Shown here in pieces: positions 12,164 to 23,500 of a DNA stretch of 64,000 nucleotides. Position numbers and translations under genes: made by a program. Numbering within the stretch: the stretch's first letter is position 1; every line of letters begins with the position of its first letter. Location of the stretch: NCBI GenBank assembly GCA_910589415.1, contig OU342633.1:37640210-37704209 (forward strand), given 5' to 3'. The notes below the pieces were generated by a model, which was given only the letters and a program-made list of their open reading frames with translations, did not search any database and had not been told where the DNA came from. This stretch comes from Malachius bipustulatus. Its lineage: Eukaryota; Arthropoda; Insecta; Coleoptera; Melyridae.

Positions 12164-13668
12164 CAGGGTGGGCAAATTTGGATGTTTCTATAGGAGATCT
12201 CGGTAACTATAAGAGCTATGGAAAAATGGATGGTACATTCTCGATCGCTTTTTTTGAGAGGAACTCAATGGTGAAAACCGGAACTCGCTATCTTCTTTTG
12301 TTTTCGAGCTATAATGAAAAATACGATTTTTCACGATATCGATAAATGTCGATATCTTTCTTGGTTTTCAAGTTAGAGAAAAGATATTTGCACATTCTTG
12401 AGGCACTTTTTTGAGTAGAATGGAATGGTTTCAACAGATTTCGAATATCTTTTCTCATTTTTCGGTTATAACATAGAGTTGTATTTTTTTAAATAGAAGT
12501 CATAGTGGGCCATGAACTAATTAAATAGAGTATTTTTTTCTCATTGCAACGATATATAACATGTGTGTTAAAAATTTATGAAAAGTTACATTTTTCAAAA
12601 TAAGCTTAATTTATCATGGTACCTTAGAAATTCGTTTCAACTATTTACCTAGTAGGCGTGAATGTCATTTAGAAAATTGTGCGACAACTCCTGTCAAAGC
12701 CAGTTTACGCAGTTTTTGAGTTAGAAAGTGCTCGTTTCACTTGCAAAATCACAAATTTGGTTTATGAAAACTACGAAAAGTATGATATGCTAGAATGCTT
12801 TATTCAAAGTATGTAACAGCAATTCTGATATTGCATCCCAAACATACTTCAATCGTTATCCAGAGAGTAGACAACCCCACAAATCTATTTTTGAGAGGTT
12901 GAAGGCCACTTGTCACGGCCACGGCCACACCATTTTGTTATATTTATTTGTTGACATTGATTTGTGGATTTGTCTCTCTTTCTGAATATCAGATGATATA
13001 AATATCAGAATTGTAACTATTTTGTATAAAGCAATCTAACATAACATATAAAAAGTTTCATTGGTCAGCAGCCAAATTTTACCTTTTTCAAAGTGGAACA
13101 GTCACTTTCTAACTCAAAAATGTAAGAGAACTGGCTTTGACAGGCGTCTTCATATACTATTCTAAATGACATTCACGCCCACTAGGTGACTAGTGAAAAT
13201 AAAAATAAAAAATTCTCAGGTAGCTAGATAAATTCAATTTATTTTGAAAAATGTATCTTTTCAGAAATTTTTAACACACATGTTATACATCGTTGCAAAG
13301 AGAAAAAAATACTCTATTTAATTAGTTCATGGCCCACTATGACTACCATTTAAAAAAATACAACTTTATGTTATAACCGAAAAATGAGAAAAGATATTCG
13401 AGGCCATTCCATTCTACTAAAAAAAGTGCCTCAAGAATGTGCAAATATCTTTTCTCTAACTTAAAAACCAAGAAAGATATCGAAATTTATCGATATCGTG
13501 AAAAATCGTATTTTTCATTATAGCTCGAAAACAAAAGAAGATAGCGAGTTCCGGTTTTCACCATTGAGTTCCTCTCAAAAAAAGCGATCGAGAATGTGCC
13601 ATCCATTTTTCCATAGCTCTTATAGTTACCGAGATCTCCTATAGAAACATCCAAATTTGCCCACCCTG
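12164..13668. mobile_element. 1.5-kb palindromic TIR element, TA flanks
   Basis: The element opens CAGGGTGGGCAAATTTGG and closes with the mirror, each next to TA (12162-12163, 13669-13670). The arms, about 12164-12830 and 13010-13668, stay complementary for most of their length with scattered mismatches. The centre of roughly 180 bp is not paired. No ORF of note. It fits a foldback-like or long-TIR non-autonomous DNA element. Its ends share the TACAGGGTG motif seen on several other elements here. Confidence 0.87.
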
Positions 13669-13669
13669 T

Positions 13670-15100
13670 ACACCTTGTTCATTGTATGTATTTATGTAAA
13701 TGAAAAATTATATACATATACAGGTGTCCCAGTTTATAGCAGAATAACTTCAACATTCGATAGAAAAGGTCGTTTTAAGGAAGAAAGTTTTATACAACAT
13801 ACATCGAAAAGTCACTTCTCGAGATACAAGATACTTACTGAGTTTTCTGAAAGATTTTTTTTAATAATCTCAAAATTGGCTCAATGAAATTTCTGAAAAT
13901 TTTTCACAAGCTGTTAATTAAAGTAGGTACATGCATGATTTGAATGCTCCCAAAGAAACATTATTCAGTCCAGTGGCGAAGATCTGGAAATGCCGTTATT
14001 TTCTTTTTTTTTAAATAATTTCTACGCCACTGCCAAATATGACATTTTTGGTAGATACCCAGTTTTGTTAAGTCGCACAATATATACACAGGAGGGTGTC
14101 TAAGAGCTAGACGAGTGCCATAAATTATACAAGAGATTCCTTTGATCAAAACAAGTCAAAAAATCCTAATACTTCATCCTAATCCTCATCCTAATCTTTG
14201 CTATGTAAATTTTAATTTGTTTTGTATTTTCATAACCGTTCGAGATATTATGGATTCCATCTGATATAGACACGTGCTAGGTTGAAATACTGTATGTGAA
14301 AAATTCAGAGACTGAAATTGCTACCAGGGGCATTTATACACGAGGATCGCCTCTATCTTCTACATCACTGGATATTTTTCTAATTTTGAAACAATTTTTT
14401 AATTCTACGTACAATTTAGGAAAAAAAGTTACTTTTGAAAAAATGTGGATGGAGGCTTCGTTTTAGAGATATTGGATATTGAAGATTAAGATAAACATTT
14501 AGGTATTTATAAAAGTTTCTCCTGTATAATTCTCCTGTTTCTCCAAAGAAACACCTGTATAGTTTATGGCACTCGTCTCTGAAACATCCTGTATAATAAG
14601 TGTTTCCAGAAATTAATCATTTCTGTGATCGTTATTGAAGCGTGTTACATTACAAAAAACTTGCATGGCCTCTTACATTATGGAATATCTTGAAAACAGT
14701 GTCCTACAACAAAAACACAAGATGACTTTTCTTCTTTAAACAGAACGGGGTACGGGGTATCTACCACAATTGTCACAGTGGTGTAGAAATAATAAAAACC
14801 TTCTTGCGCATCAATCGCAGAAATAGTGTATTTTTATGCGATTCATTATGAACATTTTCACCGCTTTTTAAATTGGATTTCTGAAATTTTCCATAGTCAG
14901 GTCATATTAGCGTAGTGGTTTACTGAGAAACTTTCATTTCATTTAGTTTGAAAACGTGCCTTAGAATGGATTTTTAAATTAAAAAAAAAAAATTGGTAAA
15001 TTTAAAAAAAAATTTCCTTTTCCTGTGTCCGCCACTGGCTAACTTTACTTAAAAAATACTATTCTTTACACTATCTTTAATAAATTCGCAAAAAGTGAAA
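13670..15100. repeat. Diverged non-coding repeat DNA with a small TIR element
   Basis: No gene is visible. A TIR-like pair of about 45 bp containing GACGAGTGCCATAAA lies near 14091-14135, with its mirror at 14550-14593, bounding a segment of about 500 bp. The stretch 14880-15060 resembles, with heavy divergence, the tandem units that follow, sharing CGCCACTGGCT-like text. A block near 13733-13770 (AACTTCAACATTCGATAG) recurs inverted near 18800-18830. Confidence 0.55.
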
Positions 15101-15104
15101 GGGG

Positions 15105-16600
15105 AATTTTGAAAACCGAAAATTTGAAATTTTAGAGGAATAAACATCATGTAAAAATATTCGAATATGTCCGCCATTTTTCTTATTTGCTTCTTGAAAT
15201 TTTTCAGAGTTTTATTAACAGAGGGGTTATTCGTATAGTTGTCTACTGGAAAAACTTCTGCTCAATTCCTTCAAAAAAGGCTCATAAACGGTTATAGAAA
15301 TTTAGCCATTTTTACCCTTTTCTTACCCACGCCACTGGCTTATTAATGAAAAATATGCAAATTTTACTGCATCAACTCAAATTTAAAATAATTTTCTTCC
15401 AATCGTGTTAATTTGGTTTAAATTTGTTTTTCTAACTTGCTTATAGGTAGGTAGGTATAGGGGTTCCAAATCTGGCAATTTTTTCTAAAATTGAAATGGC
15501 CGCCATTTTGAAACGGTTCGATTTTACTAAAATACAGTACCAGATGACTCCTTGCGGCTATTTTACTCATAAAAAAATTTCAGCCCCCTAGATTGAAAAC
15601 TGCGACCAGAAACCGTGCCTCATGCATAGACGGTTTTTATTTTTAATTTGGAGGGACACCCTGTAGAAATAACGCAGCTTTAGGAAATTTTTTTTACGAA
15701 AATCAAATGTCATTTCGAAGTTTCACAAGGGTAAAAAATTTCGTTCACTAGTGCCCGTATTCACAAACGATAATTTCCTAAATAATTACGTAATCAATTA
15801 TACCCATCTCACTCTATTGCAAAAAAACTGCATATCTCCATCTCACTCATTTAATTAATTACGTAATTATTTAGGAAATTATCGTTTGTGAATACGGGCA
15901 TAATCCTTAAATATGAACCTACAGCAGCGGTTGTAAAATTTTAGAGAAATAAACATCATATGAAAAAAATATTAATATCTCCGCCATTTTTCTTATTTAC
16001 TTCTTGAAACTTTTAAGGGTTAAAGGATATTAGTGTACTTGCCTACTGTGAAAATTTCAGTTCAATTTCTTCAAAAATGAACTCATAAACGGTTATAGAA
16101 ATTTAGACATTTTTACCCTTTTCCTACCCACGCCACTGGCTTATTAATATAAATAATGCCAATTTTATTGCTTTAATTCAAATATAAAATAGTTTTCTTC
16201 CAATATTGTTAATTTTATTTTAAAGTTTTATTGCCATTTTGCTCATACAGGGACTCAAAAAATAGCAAATTTTCCAAAAATTCAAATGGCTGCCATTTTG
16301 AAACGGCTCGGCCGATTTTGCTCAAGTGCAATACCAGACCACTCCTTGTGGATATCTTACTCCCACAAAAATTTCAGCCTCCTAGATTGAAAACTGCGAC
16401 CTGAAATGATACCACAAGAACCGGATAGGTGGAATTTTGAAGGGACACCCTGTAGAAGTGACTCGACTTTTGGAAATTTTTTCAACGAAAATCTAACATC
16501 ATTCCAAAGGTTTATAAGAATCCAAAATTTCGTTCACTAATCTTCAAATATAAAGCTACAGGAGCGTTTTGAAAATCGAAAAATCCCGATTTTGGAGAAA
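15105..16600. repeat. Direct tandem repeat units of about 650 bp
   Basis: Two long units repeat in direct orientation: about 15105-15750 and about 15903-16545. A third begins at about 16546 and is cut by the TA-rich start of the Penelope element. Shared landmarks in order are ATAAACATCAT, TCCGCCATTTTTCTTATTT, CTCATAAACGGTTATAG, CGCCACTGGCTTATTAAT, GCCATTTTGAAACGG, CCTAGATTGAAAACTGCGAC, GGGACACCCTGTAGAA and TTTCGTTCACTA. They are non-coding and diverged by many substitutions. Confidence 0.8.
15751..15900. mobile_element. 150-bp MITE with TA target duplication
   Basis: The ends TGCCCGTATTCACAAACG and the mirror CGTTTGTGAATACGGGCA form TIRs of about 43 bp. TA flanks it at 15749-15750 and 15901-15902. 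The sister repeat unit at about 16528-16540 has the uninterrupted TTCACTAATCTT. This gives a paralogous empty site and confirms the 2-bp duplication. Confidence 0.9.
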
Positions 16601-16602
16601 TA

Positions 16603-16626
16603 TATATATATATATATATATATAAC
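16603..16626. repeat. (TA)n microsatellite
   Basis: An uninterrupted TA run borders the left end of the Penelope-like element. A second, at 18459-18478, borders its right end, so insertion into a TA microsatellite is likely. Confidence 0.85.
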
Positions 16627-16743
16627 TTCTGACAATATAACTCCCTTCTTAATTCTTATACAGTTCTTGATTAGTTCTTGGGTATAAGGGCACTTTCGGT
16701 TGATTAACTACGGCTACTTTTGAGTTTAATCATTTATTCTTAG

Positions 16744-16785
16744 TCAACGTTTCGACATTAATTTTTATGTCTTCTTCAGGACAAC
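16744..16785 (-). ncRNA. Penelope hammerhead-like motif, left arm
   Basis: Minus strand: CTGAAGA (16773-16779), stem II GACAT/ATGTC with an A/T loop, GAAA (16750-16753), then CGTTGAC. The sequence ACGT directly after the core can form the very short stem III described for Penelope hammerheads. GTC before the core pairs with GAC after it as stem I. This copy keeps the whole motif; activity is untested. Confidence 0.65.
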
Positions 16786-16950
16786 TACAAAAACAGGCAC
16801 ATCAAGAAACATTACATCATAAAATACTTATTAAGATCTAAAATTAACAAAAAACTTACAGAATGTTGATTTTTTTGTCTTAGCTGGACTAATACATGAG
16901 GGTACAGAAACATTTCACCTCGACATGCATGGCTTCTCTATTTTTACAGG

Positions 16951-17742
16951 TTGAATTCAAATCAAAAACACACTAAAAAACACATTACAAAATTACCATG
17001 TAGCAGTAATAGGTATATCCATTTCAAATCCAACCATCCAAAAAAACAAAAAATTAATTTAGTTTTAGCGTTAAAAAATAGAGTTGAAAAGATATCCCAC
17101 CCAAGTTTGAGACTAAAGAATCTCAAGATACTGGAGACGATCCTAACCGAAAACGGGTATCCAGTGATATTAACAAGAAAATTACTTAATGGTATTCAGC
17201 AGCCGACAGAGACACGAATAGAAAGAAATGATGCAATAGACAGTCAGACAGAGACAATAACCAAAAGATATGTATCCTTGCCATTGATAGGAGACCTCAC
17301 GTCTAGGCTGATAGGTGCATTAAAAACAGACAATTTATCCTTCACAAAAAAGTCAAGTTTTACTATAAATAGGTTATTTTCCCAAACTAAAGACAAAACA
17401 AAAAATGAAAGAAAGAGAGATGTAGTGTATAGTATACCATGTTCTGAATGTCAACAGATATATATAGGTCAAACGTCACAACAATTAAAAAAGAGAATTA
17501 TACAACACAAGAGTGACATCAAAAAAATCAATAAAAAATGTGCATTGGCAGAACACTGTAGAGTGACAGGACATGAGATGAGTTACTCTGAAACAAAAAT
17601 ATTAGAAATTGAACCGGTGGACAAGAAGAGACTGTTTTTAGAGATGTTCCACATAAAGAAAAATAATGATGTTGTAATGAATTCTAATTTAGATATTAGA
17701 AACATTAGTAACATCTATTCCTATTTAATTAAATATAAATAG
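16951..17742 (+). CDS. Penelope-like polyprotein fragment: RT C-terminus plus GIY-YIG endonuclease
   Basis: The 263-codon ORF lacks the main RT domain. Residues from about 16 to 75 match the region after the Penelope RT palm (KINLVLALKNRVEK, LKILETILTENGYP). The C-terminal GIY-YIG nuclease starts near residue 150: VVYSIPCSEC, then YIGQTSQQLKKR, a conserved H in ALAEHC, and the E of RLFLEMFHI. In the family this domain nicks target DNA for primed reverse transcription. The ATG and about the first 14 codons come from the inverted left arm, not from the original gene, so this start is probably an accident of insertion. The domain itself is open and keeps its key residues, but the element cannot be autonomous without RT. 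Confidence 0.9.
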   Translation: MNSNQKHTKKHITKLPCSSNRYIHFKSNHPKKQKINLVLALKNRVEKISHPSLRLKNLKILETILTENGYPVILTRKLLNGIQQPTETRIERNDAIDSQTETITKRYVSLPLIGDLTSRLIGALKTDNLSFTKKSSFTINRLFSQTKDKTKNERKRDVVYSIPCSECQQIYIGQTSQQLKKRIIQHKSDIKKINKKCALAEHCRVTGHEMSYSETKILEIEPVDKKRLFLEMFHIKKNNDVVMNSNLDIRNISNIYSYLIKYK

Positions 17743-18186
17743 TCACAGGGGAGGATAGTGATGTTGTAATGAGTTCTAATCTAGATATTAAAACGTTAGT
17801 AACATCCCTTGTTTTTTTCCTGTGAGTGTAAAATAATAGAAACTAAAAATAAGATAAGTATTCACAATAATGTAAAATAGTAGGTACATAGACATAGGTT
17901 CAGTTAATTGTAACTAAATAATGTGAAATAGCAAATAAATAGGTAGTTGAAAATATTGAGAGAACTAGATTAATAAAGTTTGTTAAAATGAAGAGTAATA
18001 AGTAGAATGTAGTCAATCAGGAGATAATGGTCAGCTGTTTCTATAGATAAGCGATATATCAGGTCGCCATTCCATGAGAACCGAAATAAAATCAAGCAAT
18101 TTATTAATTACTTATAGTAGGTACCTTTGGACATGCTGTTTTATTATGGCGAATATCCATTATTGACGTAAAGACTGTTCTCCTGT
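17743..18186. other. 3' region of the Penelope element between ORF and right arm
   Basis: No ORF. The start (about 17750-17812) repeats, with changes, the last coding lines, sharing GATGTTGTAATGA and TCTAATTTAGATATTA-like text. This is a partial local duplication of the ORF end. Confidence 0.6.
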
Positions 18187-18395
18187 TTTGTAATGTGTTT
18201 TTTAGTGTGTTTTTGATTTGAATTCAACCTGTAAAAATAGAGAAGCCATGCATGTCGAGGTGAAATGTTTCTGTACCCTCATGTATTAGTCCAGCTAAGA
18301 CAAAAAAATCAACATTCTGTAAGTTTTTTGTTAATTTTAGATCTTAATAAGTATTTTATGATGTAATGTTTCTTGATGTGCCTGTTTTTGTAGTT

Positions 18396-18432
18396 GTCCT
18401 GAAGAAGACATAAAAATTAATGTCGAAATGCC
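18396..18432 (+). ncRNA. Penelope hammerhead-like core, right arm, broken by deletion
   Basis: CTGAAGA (18399-18405), the GACAT/ATGTC stem II and GAAA (18425-18428) are present. The next bases are TGCCC instead of the CGTTGAC of the other arm, so the stem III and cleavage-site sequence is lost. The missing stretch is bounded by GAAA in the intact arm, which suggests a microhomology deletion. Confidence 0.6.
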
Positions 18433-18479
18433 CTTATACCCAAGAACTAATCAAGAACTATATATATATATATATATCG

Positions 18480-20432
18480 TGGGCAGGTGAATTTTGGAAA
18501 ACCACTTTTTCGTGATCTGGGGGTCATGATCGGTGGACATTTGATGAGTTTGGGCGATTTTCGAAAAGTGATGTCGTCCTCAATACTTAGTGTATTTTTT
18601 TATTAAAAAATACACTAAAAAAAGTTAACGAGATCTCTGTATCTTTGGGATCATCAAATCATGCACTTCAATAATTAACGCAGCTACTCGTACTGTGGGA
18701 AATTTTGAGAAATTCCAGTGAGTCAATTTAGAGATATTAAAAACAATTATTTTTGAAAACTTCTGTTGTATAATTTTTTTTTTTACTTAAAATGACTTTC
18801 TATCGAATGTTGAAGTTACTCTACTATAAAAAATTGTAGGTATAGAAAAAAAGGGCTTTAAAATTTTTTACACCCTTTCTATAAAAAGTCACCTCTTGTC
18901 ACATAGGTATACATTTTTTAGGTAACCTGCCATATTTAATTTTGCTGCCAAAATCGTTAGAATTCCAAATGTAAAATAAGAGCTGCCAAAATATTTTTTA
19001 CCGCATGAACCATGCAGCATCCTCTTGAGTCTGCACAATCGAGTATTATAATAATTATTCAATCTTGAATTCTTTGCCCGTGCCAGACAACAACATATCC
19101 ATGGAATTCCTCTCGGATAGGGGCTCATTATTATGTTGTTCGAATGCATACCCAAAAAAAGTCCATGAGTGAACGAAGAGTTATTTGACGATTAAAAATC
19201 AATAAATCTCACAATGAGCCTAAATGACAATTGCTTAATGACATAGTCAGAAATTTCTTGTATCTGTTATAAAAAATAAAACCTTTCAGTCCTTTTTTTT
19301 CAATCTAGATCAAAAATAATATCCAAATTATATAATTTTAGGATGTTCCGAGCGTAAAATTATTAATTGTATCGAGTTCTATAATTTATTTGTAATTAAA
19401 TCAATTTCCTGGTAATATGATTAAAGTACCAGTATACTATGGCATAATTGATAATTGGATCTAATTTTCTATAAAATTTATACACCATGATCTAATTGCA
19501 CAATTCTCATGTGTTTCTGGGCTCAAATAATGCATCCAGAAAGTAAAAAATTACCATAAACATATAATAGTTCATTAGGTAGATAATACTCACCTATATA
19601 AACACAATGAAATTACAAATTACATAAAGTTCCTCATGTAACGATACAGTTCGTAATAATAATTGTAACGCACTCTCACTATGTATGTACTATGAACGGT
19701 AGGTAGCGTTTGATTATATGAATGAACGCCGACTACAATAATAGTAATAATAATTGTAGGCTATGGGAAACAGGCGAAAGGCATACCAAAAGCTCGCGAA
19801 CAGCAGAAGAATCCTCTAGCTCTAGATGGTATTCTGTTCACTAGAGTTGTTAACTAACTGAGGGTCTTCATTTGTTTTCCATGGATTTATAGCTTACTAG
19901 GGGTCATCAGGTAACGGAAGATTGTCTTGCACTGGATCAGTGATGTTGATCTGAAACAACCATGGTAACGTTTTAATTAAATATTCGCTTATGGGCTCTT
20001 AGTCGTGGAGTTATAATGGACGGTTTGGTAGATAGTAATCATATTTCAAAACGAAGGATCAATGTCGAAATGAGAAGAAAATTAGCGATAAACTGGAAAT
20101 TATTATGGAGACTTCATTAAACGAAAACCGCAATTATAAAATTACTGTTAAATCTCAAAATCATGCTCCGATCTTTTCTTTCCCAAGAGTCTTGGAGTTT
20201 ATAGGCGTTATTAGACATGGATCTGTTTACCTTTAGAGGATAAGCTCCATAGAATGTTCAATGCTCTAAAATATTAAGAAATCTTCTTGGTCTCAAGCTT
20301 ATTCTCCAAAAAAAATCATTTTTTTTAAAGAAATCTGAATAGTCAACCAAAATTTATCATAGAAAAAAAATTTTTCTTTCATAAAACGATTGATAAATCA
20401 TTTGCTAAGGTTATTAAGTTTAAAAAAAGAAC
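18480..20432. other. Non-coding stretch, nothing recognised
   Basis: No gene family is recognised. A block at about 18790-18835 is an inverted partner of 13733-13770. A perfect short hairpin of TAAAAAATACACTAAAAAA type lies near 18590-18625. Confidence 0.45.
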
Positions 20433-20445
20433 AGATGAAACTGTA
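20433..20445. repeat. Target-site duplication of the LINE, left copy
   Basis: AGATGAAACTGTA here is identical to 24874-24886 and brackets the LINE exactly, next to its 3' tail. Confidence 0.93.
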
Positions 20446-20539
20446 GTTAGTTTAGTTAGTTTAGTTATATAATGAGTGGGTCGATTAGTGACACCTCCAC
20501 TGCGACCAAGCGGTCTATTGTGGCTCATACCTAAGTAAT

Positions 20540-23500
20540 TTACATCCACTCTAGCAGGCCACTGCTTTTTAAAAAGCTAATGACCTTAGATGGTGTGAAT
20601 GTATCCAGGTCTCTCGGAGAGAGAAGTACTTTTCCGAACGTTGAGTGCCTGGTTCTTCCCAAGGCGGGGCAGTTGCATAGTACATGCTCTGCTGTTTCTA
20701 CATCCTCCAAACACAGGCGACATTCTGCGTTATCGGCTAGATTCATCCTGTGTAAGTGGTGGTTCACTTTGCAGTGTCCTGTGTATAGGCCTATTAGGGC
20801 CCTTAGGTCAGTCCTTTTGAGTTCCAGTAGCTTTTTAGCTCTGTTTCTCGAGGGTCCCTCAATGAAGGTCTTAGAGTGAGTTAATCCTGGTAGAGTTTGC
20901 CAGTACCGAAGTACCTTGTTTTCCGCCCAGGTGTCTATTGTTGTTTTGGCAGTATTTGAGGATATGCCAAGAGCAGGTTCCGGTCCTGTAAATTTGGATT
21001 CAGTTGCTCTTCTAGCCAGAGAGTCGGCTATTTCGTTCTCTCCAAGGCCGGAGTGACCTGGAATCCAGACCAGAGTCAAGTTATTGTTTTTAGCTACTTC
21101 ATTGAGTGCTGCTTGACAGTTCCATACTAGTTTGGAATTGCAACGAATGGAGCAAAGGGCTTTTAGGGCCGCTTGGCTATCTGAGAAGATTTTAATTGTT
21201 TTCTGCGTGCAGTGCGTTTCAACCAGCATCTGCGCGCTGAGTACAATGGCATAAATTTCTGCCTGAAATATTGTTGCGTACTGACCCAGGTTTGCAAAGA
21301 ATTCTCGTCTTGACCCAGCGTCGTACGCTCCGGATCCAACTCCCGTTGGAGTCTTTGAACCGTCGGTAAACCACGTGAGGTCTGCTTTGAGGAGGTCGTT
21401 TGAGTTACGCTCCCATTCGTCTCTGCTTGGAAAGAGGACGTTGTATGCAGTGCAGTGGTTTGTTGTGTATGGCATCATGTCTGAGGGCATACCCAGAAGA
21501 CTGTGACTTTGAGTGTCGTCCAGTAGACTGGTCCGTTCCATGACACAAGCCATTTGTGTGCTTCGTGCTACCTGTAGTAGTCTGTAAGTTGTCCATCTGG
21601 CCTCTCTTTCCAAGTATATATGGAGTGGAGGAAGGTCCAGAAGTATTTCCATAGCCACCGACGGTGTGGTGCTCATTGCTCCACTGATTGCCAGGCATGC
21701 TTGTCTTTGCAGACTTGACAGCTTCATTTTGGCCAAGGCTTGTAAGCCTTTGGACCACCAAGCTACACAGCCATATGCGATCATTGGCCTAATGATCGTT
21801 ACATATATCCAGTGTATTTGCTTGGGACCAGTGCCCCAAGTTCTTCCACAGATCTTTTTGCAACTCCATAGGGAGAGCTTTGCTCTGTGGATAATCTTTT
21901 CCAGATGGGAGTTCCATAGTAGCTTCCTATCAAGTGTGATACCTAGATATTTAGCCTCCTCCGCAAATGGTATAACTACTCCTTGAAGAGTAGGTGGTAT
22001 AAGGTCTTCCAGCCTTTTTCGTCTAGTGAATGGTACTATAACAGTTTTGCGAGGATTTACAGACATCTGCTCCCTCTCGCACCACTGATACGTGACTTGA
22101 AGAACTTCCTGAAGGACATTGGATATTGTCCTCTCGGAGTTTCCTTTGATCATTATTACAAGGTCATCCGCATATGCTTGAACTTCAACTCTCCATAGGG
22201 AGAGGATCGCCAGCAGGTCGTCTACAAGAAGGGTCCATAGTAGGGGGGAGAGTACTCCTCCCTGTGGGCACCCTCTCCCCGGCCTGAAACTGACTTCAAC
22301 TCCTCCCATCGAGGTCGTTATCATCCTACTATCTAGCATATTACGGATCCAGCCGTTTATGACCGGTTCTATTCCTCTGGAAACTGCTGCTTCATACAGT
22401 GAGTTTGGTAATGCATTGTTAAATGCTCCTTCTATGTCGAGGAAGACTCCCACCATGATCTCTTTGTTGTCAAGAGACTTGGTGATCTTCCCCACGAGGT
22501 TATTAAGTGCCAAATCGGTTGATTTGCCAGCTTGATAGGCATACTGGTGCACATTCAGAGGGTGTGAAACTAAGACACTCCTCCTGATGTGTACATCCAG
22601 TATTCTCTCTAGACTTTTCAGTATAAAGGATGTAAGGCTAATGGGTCTGAATGACTTAGGGTGTGGCTCTGTACGGCCCACTTTGGGAACGTACACCACC
22701 CTTGTTGCCGCCCAGCTGGATGGGATGTAGTTCCATGCCAGACTAGCCCTAAATAATTTTATAAGAGAGGACGTCAGTATCTTTATGCCCCTTTGTAATA
22801 GGGCAGGAAAGATGCCGTCCTCTCCAGGTGTCTTGAAAGGCTGAAAAGTTTTTACAGCGTTTTCAATTGCCTTGGCTGTAATGATCGAGCGGCAGACTTT
22901 CCATTCCGATTTTTGAGGTCGATTTATACGTCCTCCGGAATTCAGCTGCCACTGATTGTACAGAGGCGAGCTACCTGGGAAGTGATTTTCCTTTAGGAGT
23001 TCTAACGTTTCCTTTTCTGAGTCCGTAAATGAACCGTCTGGTCGTTTTATCGAGCCAAATGGCTGTGTCGGATCTCTTGAGAGAATCTTGTGAATTCTGG
23101 CGCTGCGAGGCAGATCATGGATGCTCTCGCAGAACCTTCTCCAGGACTCTCTTTTAGATCGTCTGATCTCTTTGTAGTACTCCGTTAGCTTAGTTCTGTA
23201 TTCATCCCAGTTATCCATCTCTTTAGCTCGATTGAAGAGTCGTCGAACTTCTTTTCTTCTTTTCTCTAGGTCTTTGTTCCACCAGTCGACTTTCCTGTCG
23301 TTTCTCTTCGTTTTTGGTGGACAGTTTTCGTGATAGGCTGATATTATTGCGTTCCGGACTTGTTCCGCCGCAATTTCAATATCATCACGATTTTTTATTG
23401 TGGGGATAACGGTCTCAAGTCCAGTCTGGAGGGATTTTTCATATCCGCTCCAGTCTGTTCTTTTTGGATCACGATATTCCACAATAGGTCTATGACCTAT

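Larger units (their letters stand above)
16662..18459 (+). mobile_element. 5'-truncated Penelope-like element with inverted terminal arms
   Basis: A plus-strand ORF for the C-terminal part of a Penelope polyprotein lies between two arms that are inverted copies of each other: 16662-16992 and 18187-18459. Penelope-like elements are known to carry pseudo-LTRs that may be inverted and are often 5'-truncated, which matches. The left arm extends into the first codons of the ORF. The right arm lacks about 65 bp present in the left one. Both arms carry a hammerhead-like core. (TA)n runs flank both sides. Confidence 0.88.

Noticed and set aside
20580..22198. Plus-strand ORFs of 62 to 106 codons
   Set aside because: All are antisense to the intact LINE ORF2, whose domain motifs explain the open frames.
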